Source of the DNA: JAICXG01 sp036494545
GTDB taxonomy: Bacteria > Verrucomicrobiota > Verrucomicrobiia > Chthoniobacterales > UBA10450
NCBI GenBank assembly: GCA_036494545.1
Contig: DASXOB010000016.1
Location: 1-64,000 of the forward strand
Reading direction: 5' to 3'
DNA length: 64,000 nt
A program made the translations under genes and the position numbers. Shown here piece by piece: positions 1 through 6,806 of this stretch (position 1 is the first letter of the stretch; every line of letters starts with the position of its first letter). Below the pieces are notes generated by a model. That model saw nothing but the letters and a program-made list of their open reading frames with translations, searched no databases and was not told the origin of the DNA.

Positions 1-169
1 TGAACACCGCCTGAGTTTTCAGGTTCGGATAAAGCAGCTCGAAGATGTAAGTCTTGCCCGATCCTGTCGGCGCCTGCACCACCACGTCTTTTCCCTGTTG
101 CAACGCGCGCACTGCCTCCTGTTGCCACAGATCGGGAATAACCAGTCCCATGGCCAGCCCTGCGTTCAT
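1..169 (-). CDS. DEAD/DEAH-type helicase, N-terminal fragment (runs off window)
   Basis: Reading the minus strand from ATG at 167-169 gives about 56 codons containing PDLWQQEAVRAL, then the Walker A motif APTGSGKTY, then IFELLY and QAVF, with no stop before the window edge. The same order, with most residues identical, opens the complete helicase gene at 51295-53694, so this is the 5' end of a close paralogue. By analogy it would be an ATP-dependent superfamily 2 helicase of the Ski2/Lhr kind acting on nucleic acid in the cytoplasm. A second in-frame ATG lies at 149-151. Whether the rest of the gene is intact cannot be seen. The assignment of the fragment is firm; its cellular role is not. 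Confidence 0.85.
   Translation of the reverse strand, partial: MNAGLAMGLVIPDLWQQEAVRALQQGKDVVVQAPTGSGKTYIFELLYPNLKTQAVF
124..144 (+). repeat. 21-bp direct repeat, copy 1 (inside helicase 5' end)
   Basis: The 21 bases starting GCCACAGATCGGG match 290-310 exactly. In this copy the bases encode VIPDLW of the helicase on the minus strand. Confidence 0.9.
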
Positions 170-289
170 TGTGAAAACATCAGTGCACCAAGTGCGGATG
201 CAATTTGTGACTTCAACACCGCACTCGTGCGGCAAATTGACGTAAAGGCAGTCAGTTGTCCGTCGTCAGTGGTCACGCGGAGCGATTCA

Positions 290-310
290 GCCACAGATCG
301 GGAATAACCA
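290..310 (+). repeat. 21-bp direct repeat, copy 2 (upstream of helicase)
   Basis: Exact match to 124-144, 166 bp away and in the same orientation, but outside the helicase reading frame. It may be a remnant of a partial duplication of the helicase start. Confidence 0.9.
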
Positions 311-590
311 ACCTTGTCCCAAACCGTGGAGTCATTCTTGGAAGATGTTTTGCGGTATGGCCTGCTTGCAATGGAGCTGATGGGATCAGCGACATAGAAC
401 ACGTCGCGATCGGGACTCGCGCGGGTAGACGGCAACGCAGCTAGGTAGCTGGCGCAAGCACCGGGCGGTGCGAGTGATCAAGGTAAAGTGACGAGGGTAG
501 GAGCGAGCGAGTTTCAATCGGGATACGGATCTGGCGGACGAACCTCAGAAGCGCTGAATTAATCAGCCCCGACCGCGCGCTTCGATTGGA

Positions 591-618
591 CGTTCAGCGT
601 TGGGCGTTCGACGTTCGA
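591..618 (+). repeat. Tandem heptamer repeat, consensus CGTTSRR
   Basis: Four adjacent 7-bp units (CGTTCAG, CGTTGGG, CGTTCGA, CGTTCGA) run from 591 to 618, preceded by a related unit GATTGGA at 584-590. The array ends seven bases before the ABC-F start codon, so it occupies the position of the leader or ribosome binding site. No Shine-Dalgarno-like sequence is visible there. Confidence 0.75.
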
Positions 619-625
619 CCTTCCT

Positions 626-2524
626 ATGGCAGAGACGTCGACCGCAGTCATCGCGAGCGCGAACAACCTTTCCGTCAAATACGGCAGTCAGGTCGTCCTC
701 CACGGCGCGACGATTGCCTTCAGGGAGGGCGAACACATCGGGCTCGTCGGCCGCAACGGCTCGGGCAAATCGACTTTCCTCCAGATCGCGGCGGGCGTTG
801 CGCAAGCGGATTCAGGTGAATTCACACGCCGGCGTGATCTCGTCACCGGCTATATGCCACAAGTTTCCGGCCTCGACGATGCGGCCACGGTCCATGCGAA
901 CATTCTCAGCGGCGCGCAGCGGATTCTCGACCTCATCGCCGAATACGAACGCGTCCCGGGCGACAGCCCGCTCAGCGCCACGCTCCTCGACCAGATCGGC
1001 GAGGCCGACGGTTGGAACTTGGAACATCGAATCAAATCGCTCATCACGAATCTGCACGCACCGGAATCCGATCGCGTCGTGGGCACGCTTTCCGGCGGAG
1101 AAAAACGCCGCGTCGCGCTTTGCCGTGCGCTTCTCGCGCGTCCTGATTTTCTGATTCTCGACGAACCGACCAACCATCTCGACACCGGCTCGATTGAATG
1201 GCTGGAGGATTTTCTCGCGCGTTATGCCGGCACCTGTCTGTTCGTCACCCACGATCGCTATTTTCTCGATCGGGTGGCGACCCGGATCGTCGAGCTGTCG
1301 CGCGGCCAGTTCGTCAGCTTCGACGGTAACTACACCGATTACCTCCTTGCTCGCGTCCAGCGAAAAGCCGTCGAGGAAATGCAGGAGCACAAACGTCAGC
1401 GGTTCTTGAAACGTGAATTGCAATGGGTGCGAAAAGCACCGCGGGCGCGCCGGACAAAATCGGTTGATCGCGTCGAACGTTATTTCGAACTGGCGGCGCA
1501 GGAGGCGCCGGAAGCGGAGCTCGACGTCGAGTTGATTATTCCCACGCCGCCGAAGCTTGCGAATCGGATCATCGAATTGCGCAACGTGAGCCTGGAGCTA
1601 GGTGGTCGCACCCTTTTTCACAATGTGAATCTCAAGCTCGCAGCCGGTGAGCGCCTCGGCGTGGTCGGCCGCAACGGACTCGGCAAATCCTCGCTCCTCA
1701 GAGTGATTCTCCAGGAATTGCCCGCGACCAGCGGCGTGGTCGAGATCGGCGCCCGGACCCAGATCAATTACGTCGATCAAAACCGGCTCTTGCTCGACGA
1801 CGAGAAAACGGTTTGGGAAGAAGTCGGGAGCGGCGGAGAACACGTCACACTCGGCGAGCAAAACATCACTTTGCGCGCTTATCTGCGGCGATTCCTTTTC
1901 AGCGAAGAGCGCATCAACACCAAAATCTCGCAGCTCAGCGGCGGCGAACGCAGCCGGGTGTTGCTCGCCAAAATTCTGAAGCGCGGCGGCAACGTCCTGA
2001 TGCTCGACGAACCGACGAACGATCTCGATCTGGGAACGTTGCGTTTGCTCGAGGAGGCGCTCGTCGCTTTCGGCGGCTGCGTCATCGTGGTCAGTCACGA
2101 TCGCTATTTCCTGAACCGGGTCTGCACTTCCATTCTCGCTTTCGAAGGCGAAGGCCGCGTGACTTACAACGTCGGGAACTACGATTACTACCTGGAAAAA
2201 CGAGTCGTGCTCGAGTCGACTCAAGCTTCAAGCCCTGCGCCAGCCGAAGTCGCCGCCGCGCCAAAGAAGAGCAAAGAAAAACCGAGAAAGCTCAAGTGGA
2301 AAGAAGAACGCGAATGGGAATCCATCGAGTCGAATATTCTCGCCGCGGAACAGGAAGTGTCGGACTTGGAAGCCACCTTCGCCGCGCCGGATTTCTACAA
2401 GACACCACGCGCTGAGATGCTCGATTTAGAAACTCAATTGAAAACCGCCCGCGACAAAGTCGCTCAGCTCTACGCCCGCTGGCACGAACTCGAGCTTCTA
2501 CAGAGCGTCCCGTCCCCTGAATAG
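626..2524 (+). CDS. uup: ABC-F family ATPase (Uup-like)
   Basis: A 632-residue soluble protein with two ATP-binding cassettes and no membrane segments, as expected for ABC-F proteins, which act on ribosomes or nucleic acids rather than transport. Cassette 1 has Walker A GRNGSGKST (42-50), signature LSGGEK (155-160) and Walker B LILDEPTNHLD (about 176-186). Cassette 2 has Walker A GRNGLGKSS (348-356), signature LSGGERS (437-443) and MLDEPTNDLD (459-468). The linker at about 245-290 is basic. A proline/alanine stretch is followed by a charged C-terminal segment (about 545-632) likely to form a coiled coil, the arrangement of Uup. Translation starts at ATG 626, directly after a heptamer repeat and with no clear ribosome binding site. 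Family assignment is firm; Uup rather than another ABC-F subgroup is probable. Confidence 0.9.
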   Translation: MAETSTAVIASANNLSVKYGSQVVLHGATIAFREGEHIGLVGRNGSGKSTFLQIAAGVAQADSGEFTRRRDLVTGYMPQVSGLDDAATVHANILSGAQRILDLIAEYERVPGDSPLSATLLDQIGEADGWNLEHRIKSLITNLHAPESDRVVGTLSGGEKRRVALCRALLARPDFLILDEPTNHLDTGSIEWLEDFLARYAGTCLFVTHDRYFLDRVATRIVELSRGQFVSFDGNYTDYLLARVQRKAVEEMQEHKRQRFLKRELQWVRKAPRARRTKSVDRVERYFELAAQEAPEAELDVELIIPTPPKLANRIIELRNVSLELGGRTLFHNVNLKLAAGERLGVVGRNGLGKSSLLRVILQELPATSGVVEIGARTQINYVDQNRLLLDDEKTVWEEVGSGGEHVTLGEQNITLRAYLRRFLFSEERINTKISQLSGGERSRVLLAKILKRGGNVLMLDEPTNDLDLGTLRLLEEALVAFGGCVIVVSHDRYFLNRVCTSILAFEGEGRVTYNVGNYDYYLEKRVVLESTQASSPAPAEVAAAPKKSKEKPRKLKWKEEREWESIESNILAAEQEVSDLEATFAAPDFYKTPRAEMLDLETQLKTARDKVAQLYARWHELELLQSVPSPE

Positions 2525-2545
2525 TCACTTCGTCTGGTTTGACAT

Positions 2546-2569
2546 ATTCGCTATTCGCGAATAGCGAAT
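2546..2569. promoter_or_regulatory. Perfect 24-bp palindrome overlapping an HTH gene start
   Basis: ATTCGCTATTCG is followed at once by its exact reverse complement, giving a 24-bp dyad with no spacer. Each half itself contains ATTCG twice. The last two bases are the AT of the ATG (2568-2570) that opens the HTH gene. There is no following T-run, so it does not look like a terminator. A binding site for the HTH protein itself, giving autoregulation, is the natural reading. Confidence 0.7.
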
Positions 2570-3093
2570 GGACGTGATTGCCAAGTCTTTAGATGTCGTC
2601 GTTTGCTTGAAGCTCCTTTCGTCGGGCGCCGGAAAGACCTTTGCCCAATTATCAACTGAGCTAGGCATGAGCGCGTCTGAGGATTCATTCCTCGGTACAA
2701 CGCGGTGCCATGGCAGGATTGATTGACCCGAGTTCCAGAATGCCGCTTCGAAAACCGCTGCAAGAATATTTATTATTCGGCGTGCGCTACGCGTTCCCAG
2801 CGAAGCGTGGACCTGTCGCGCGTGGAATTCCAACGTCGTACGCAGCTCCTGGACTTGCTCATTCTTTTCCAGCACAAGATGATTTGCCACCGGTCTGGCC
2901 AGATCCTCACGGATCGGCCAGGGGCTATTCCTTGGAGCCCCTTTTCAAACCGATCAAAAAAGCTATCGAGCAAGATCCAAAACTGTACGAACTGCTCGCA
3001 TTAATTGATGCGATCCGAGATGGTCGTGCACACGAGCGCACTCTCGCCGCGGCCAAGCTGAAAACGCTGATCGCTCATGCCTACTCCCATTGA
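2568..3093 (+). pseudogene. HTH regulator of a nucleotidyltransferase pair, frameshifted
   Basis: The frame opened by ATG 2568 reads MDVIAKSLDVVVCLKLLSS and then LSTELGMSASE, a winged-helix-like start, and soon hits a stop. From about 2683 the coding signal continues in another frame: IHSSVQRG, AGLIDPSSRMPLRKPL, then PPVWPDPHGSARGYSLEPL and a helical C-terminus ending at 3093. Joined at about 2679-2683 (one extra base), the two halves make one protein of about 175 residues. I recognise the layout, an HTH domain followed by a WPDP-type motif, as a small regulator found next to nucleotidyltransferases. It overlaps the next gene by 17 bp. A sequencing or assembly error cannot be excluded. Confidence 0.65.
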
Positions 3094-3676
3094 GTCGATG
3101 CGCCTAGTTGCGCAGGAACTTGAATCAGTCGGCTTGTCCTTTGCATTCTTGGGCGGCTGCGCGGTGTGGTTGCTCGTCGATCGTCCGGACTTAACAGACT
3201 TCAGGCCTACCGAAGATGTGGATGTAATCGTAGAGGTCGTAACGCTTAACGAATTGTACAAGATAGAAGAGATTCTCCGGGCGGCAGGTTTCCAACACGA
3301 TACTTCCGAAGGCGCACCAATTTGCCGTTGGATCGTTAAAGGCTGCCGAGTCGACATCATGCCAATTGACTCGCGAGCGCTCGGGATGAATTCGCAATGG
3401 TTTCGCGAAGCATTGGAGTCCGCGCAGTTGGTAACAATCGATGGAAAACTTCAGGCGAGAGTTGTCACCGCTCCCTTCTTTCTTGCGACTAAGCTCGCTG
3501 CGTATCACGATCGCGCTGGTGACGATTTGTACGGCAGCCATGATCTCGAAGATATTGTTACTGTTGTCGACGGACGCCGAAACATTGCGGCCGAAGTAGC
3601 CGACTCCGTGATGCCTAACGAGCGCTCGCACCAGTCTTACGCCATTCTCCCCGGCTCAATACCTTTCACATGTTGA
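3077..3676 (+). CDS. Nucleotidyltransferase-fold protein of a toxin-antitoxin-like pair
   Basis: A 199-residue protein with the nucleotidyltransferase signature LGGCAVW followed by RPTEDVDVIVEV (the catalytic-type D-V-D), as in AbiEii/MNT-like proteins. Such proteins transfer nucleotides to a target, and many act as toxins paired with the preceding HTH gene. The start overlaps that gene by 17 bp, implying translational coupling. The C-terminus (LPGSIPFTC) stops soon after a conserved-looking LPG; relatives I recall continue for some 20 more residues, so it may be truncated. A copy of the GCCTAACGA word lies at 3613-3621. Fold assignment is likely; toxin activity is inferred. Confidence 0.7.
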   Translation: MPTPIESMRLVAQELESVGLSFAFLGGCAVWLLVDRPDLTDFRPTEDVDVIVEVVTLNELYKIEEILRAAGFQHDTSEGAPICRWIVKGCRVDIMPIDSRALGMNSQWFREALESAQLVTIDGKLQARVVTAPFFLATKLAAYHDRAGDDLYGSHDLEDIVTVVDGRRNIAAEVADSVMPNERSHQSYAILPGSIPFTC

Positions 3677-3707
3677 TGTGAGGAACTCTAACCGAGCGCG
3701 GGAGTTA

Positions 3708-5177
3708 CTATTTCGTCGCGAACGGTGGCGGTTTCATTTGCTCGACGCAGCTCACATCGAGATTTTTCGCGTCTGCTTTGTCGATGAACTCGATGATGAG
3801 TCTATCAAGACAACCCGCATTCGTTAGGCCCTCAAGACCGTGCCCGCCTTCCGGGATAACTATATGTCTGCTGTTCGGGAGATAATGCGCCACTTCTTCG
3901 CCGCGCTCCGGCGGCGTCACCGGATCCAGATTGCCGGAGAAAATTAATGCCGGAACACTTGAACGGACCGGTTCGCGGTAACCCGCCGGAATCACGCTGC
4001 GCGGCCACAGGCGGCACGCCCGTATCTGCTGAACCACGCGGTAATTTCCGAACGGGTTTTCCGCATTGAGCTTCGCCGCTTCGGTCGAGTCGATAAACGG
4101 AACGTCCTCCGCGCAGGTCACACAGAGATAGGTTCCGTCCGCGATAAAGTCGACCGGTGACGGCTTAACTGCCTGGCTCAGGAAAGGCCCGAAGTTTCCA
4201 TTAGCTGCTTCGTGAATGGTAAGCGGGATCTGACTTGCCCGGTCGCGGGCGTAAAGGCAATTGCGAATTTTTTCCGCAAAGATGTCCCGCTGAATTTCCA
4301 AAGTAACCGCGGGCTTGCCGGACGAACGATACTCTGCCTGGGCCGGCCCGCGTTGCAGATCAGCCAGGACTTTCTTCCAATCGTCCCGAATTTGTGGAAA
4401 TGACTCGTGACACTTCGGGTCGCGTTCACATTCCTCGAGCAGCAAATTCATCGCGCGATCTGCCGCTTGTGCATGATACATCGGCATCCGCAGATAAGTC
4501 GGCGCCACACCAAGCAGAGTGATGGTTCGAACATGCTCTGGATGTTGTCGCAAATAAACCAACGCGGCTCGCGTGCCGTAGGACAGGCCAAAGAGATGGA
4601 TTCGGTCGTAGCCCAGCCAGGCCCGCACATCGTCGAGATCATCCATCGCAATCGACGTCGTGTATTGGGTCAGGTCCGCATGTTGTTCGCATGCGGTGCG
4701 CATCTTCCGGACATAATCAACCGGATACATCTCGTTTAACTGACCTTGCGGAGTTTGATCTATCGGAATCGCAAGCCGGTTCGATTCTCCCGTGCCGCGC
4801 TGGTCGACCAGCACAACATCGTGATGCTGCCGGTATTCGCGTCCTTCGGTGGCGTAGAAAACTGCCCCCGCCGCGACTGAACCAACTCCAGGTCCACCCT
4901 CCAGATCGAAGAGCGGCTCCGTTTTCGTTTTCTGATCGAACGCCGGTAAGACGAGAATGTTGAGATCAATCGTGCGCCCGGCTCGTGTTTGTCGATTCTC
5001 AAAGACCCTTAGTTTTCCGCAGAGCAGTTCTTCTTTAACTCCCGGCCACCGACACGGGTGCAATTTCGTCAGGCCACCGGAAACGGGAGCGCGCTGGCAA
5101 TGTGTGAAGGCACCGAGAAGCAGCGCAACGCCGCCCATGATGAAACCTGTAGCAAATTTGTGAGGCCAGCTGCGCAT
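3708..5177 (-). CDS. Secreted alpha/beta hydrolase, S33 peptidase-like
   Basis: A 489-residue protein with an N-terminal membrane or signal segment (about 10-25) followed by an alpha/beta-hydrolase domain. The oxyanion region reads LEGGPGVGS (about 92-100). The nucleophile elbow is GLSYGT with Ser199. The acid lies in GNLDPVTPP and the histidine in GGHGLEG near the C-terminus, in a TAP-like C-terminal domain. The family includes proline iminopeptidases and tripeptidyl aminopeptidases that trim peptides outside the cytoplasm. Cysteines in the mature part (for example CRWPG, LCG) suggest disulphides. It stands alone, 30 bp from the downstream end of the decarboxylase gene, which also runs on the minus strand. 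Substrate is unknown. Confidence 0.85.
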   Translation of the reverse strand: MRSWPHKFATGFIMGGVALLLGAFTHCQRAPVSGGLTKLHPCRWPGVKEELLCGKLRVFENRQTRAGRTIDLNILVLPAFDQKTKTEPLFDLEGGPGVGSVAAGAVFYATEGREYRQHHDVVLVDQRGTGESNRLAIPIDQTPQGQLNEMYPVDYVRKMRTACEQHADLTQYTTSIAMDDLDDVRAWLGYDRIHLFGLSYGTRAALVYLRQHPEHVRTITLLGVAPTYLRMPMYHAQAADRAMNLLLEECERDPKCHESFPQIRDDWKKVLADLQRGPAQAEYRSSGKPAVTLEIQRDIFAEKIRNCLYARDRASQIPLTIHEAANGNFGPFLSQAVKPSPVDFIADGTYLCVTCAEDVPFIDSTEAAKLNAENPFGNYRVVQQIRACRLWPRSVIPAGYREPVRSSVPALIFSGNLDPVTPPERGEEVAHYLPNSRHIVIPEGGHGLEGLTNAGCLDRLIIEFIDKADAKNLDVSCVEQMKPPPFATK

Positions 5178-5206
5178 CGTTAAGACTTTGTTATGGTGTA
5201 GCGCTT

Positions 5207-6640
5207 CTAAGTCTTGGTGACTAACGATTTCGCGACTCGGCGCAAATCGTCGAGCAGGATCTCCATGTCACGCAAGGTGGTGCGATAATTCAGGACGCAA
5301 CCGCGGAGGGCAAAGCGGCCGCCAAGGGTGGTGTTCGAGAGATAGGAACTGCCGTCGTGTTGCAGGGCAAGGAGGAGGCGTTCGTTAAAGGCATCGATCG
5401 CCTCCGGCGATTCGCTCCGAAGTTGCCGCGGAACATGTCGAAAACAAAAGATGGAAAGCCCAACTGGCGCGACCATTTCGAAGTCATCGCTGGCTCTCAC
5501 CAGGGACTCGAGATAGCGCGCACAGGCAAGGTTGTTTTCGATCGCTTCGCCTAACGAGTAAAGGCCAACTCCTTTTAGCAGCATCCAGACCTTGAGCGCG
5601 CGGAAACGCCGCGATAACTCCGGGCCGTAATCCCAGAAAGCAAAGACGTCGTCTGACTCCTGGCCAATAATGCGGGTGTATTCGGCGTCATGCGCAAAAG
5701 CGGCTCGCGCGATTTGTGGCTGGCGGTATATGACGCATCCGATGTCCACTGGAAGATAGAGCCACTTATGGGGATCGAGCGCGACGGAGTCGGCGCGCCC
5801 GAGGCCAGCGAACAACTTCTTCGCCGTCGGCGCGAGGATGGCAAAGGCGCCGTAACTCCCATCCACATGCATCCAAACCTGGAAGCGGTCGGCAATGTTC
5901 CGAATCTCGGCCAAAGGATCGACCGCGCCTGTATTCACGCTCCCGGCGTTTGCCACGACACAGAACGGAGCATCTCCTGCCTTCAGGTCGGCAGTGATCT
6001 TTGCCACGAGATCGTCTGTTCGGATTCTGAAGTTCTCGTCGACCGCGACCTCGCGCACATTCTCGCGCCCAATTCCGAGAAGGGCTGCTGCCTTGACGAT
6101 GGAGAAGTGGGTCTCACTCGATGCATAGATGCGCAGTCGAGATAATGACTCACTCTTCGTCTGCCGCGCGGCGCCGAGCGCGGCGAGATTCGCCATCGAT
6201 CCACCGCTGACAAAGAGTCCGCCAGCTCCGGACTCAAAGCCAAGGATCCGGCGGATCCAATCGATCGTCAGGCGCTCGAGGTCGACCGGCGCCGGCGCGG
6301 AACGCCAGGCGGTCAGGTTCGCGTTCAAGGTCGAGGCGAGCAGATCGGCGAAGGCCGCGAGCGGAGTCCCGGGCGATTGCACATATCCAAACATCCGCGG
6401 ATGCGCGTTTTGCCGGCTAAAGGTAATGATCGTCTCGCGAAAAGTCTTCAGCAGGTCGTCGAAGTCGCCTCCTTTGGTCGGAAGCGCGTCATCGAGCTGA
6501 TCGCGGATCTCGCGCGCAGAGAAGTCACCATACACTTTTCGATTTCGGAGATCGCCCAGATACTCGATCATCAGTTCGACCACGGAGTTGCTCCACGCGC
6601 GGATTTCGTCTGCAGAAGGATCGAGCATATTCATCTTCAA
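5207..6640 (-). CDS. PLP-dependent group II amino acid decarboxylase
   Basis: A 477-residue fold-type I PLP enzyme of the aromatic-L-amino-acid/glutamate decarboxylase family. Visible landmarks are the substrate loop SPGTPLAAFADL (89-100), ring-stacking His178 (ETHFS), the cofactor aspartate in HVDGSYG (Asp260) and the Schiff-base lysine in DPHKWL (Lys292). Members decarboxylate aromatic or acidic amino acids to amines in the cytoplasm. The sequence does not tell which substrate is used. No transporter or regulator sits beside it in the same direction. The start MKMNMLDPS has two close ATGs; the upstream one is listed. One GCCTAACGA word lies in the gene, encoding SLGEAI. Confidence 0.9.
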   Translation of the reverse strand: MKMNMLDPSADEIRAWSNSVVELMIEYLGDLRNRKVYGDFSAREIRDQLDDALPTKGGDFDDLLKTFRETIITFSRQNAHPRMFGYVQSPGTPLAAFADLLASTLNANLTAWRSAPAPVDLERLTIDWIRRILGFESGAGGLFVSGGSMANLAALGAARQTKSESLSRLRIYASSETHFSIVKAAALLGIGRENVREVAVDENFRIRTDDLVAKITADLKAGDAPFCVVANAGSVNTGAVDPLAEIRNIADRFQVWMHVDGSYGAFAILAPTAKKLFAGLGRADSVALDPHKWLYLPVDIGCVIYRQPQIARAAFAHDAEYTRIIGQESDDVFAFWDYGPELSRRFRALKVWMLLKGVGLYSLGEAIENNLACARYLESLVRASDDFEMVAPVGLSIFCFRHVPRQLRSESPEAIDAFNERLLLALQHDGSSYLSNTTLGGRFALRGCVLNYRTTLRDMEILLDDLRRVAKSLVTKT

Positions 6641-6806
6641 AGTGATTGTGTCGCGCGGCCGGTCAATCGCCGATCTGTCGATAAGAGACTTTGGATATAG
6701 GAGTAGCCGGCCTGTCCTGAGCGTAAGTTAAAGACACGCTGATAATGGAAAGCTCTGATTTCGAATCTCCGTTACGCCAGGCAACGCCGATCGCTTTGCA
6801 ACGACG

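Larger units (their letters stand above)
170..625. other. Intergenic region without a convincing gene
   Basis: This 456-bp gap separates the divergent helicase and ABC-F genes. The open frames inside it are short, overlap in several frames and resemble no known family. It holds one arm of a 21-bp direct repeat (290-310) and a run of heptamers just before the ABC-F start (591-618). Promoters for both flanking genes must lie here, but I see no clear -35/-10 pair. Around 290-310 there is a short piece of sequence identical to the start of the helicase gene, suggesting a partial duplication scar. Confidence 0.6.
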
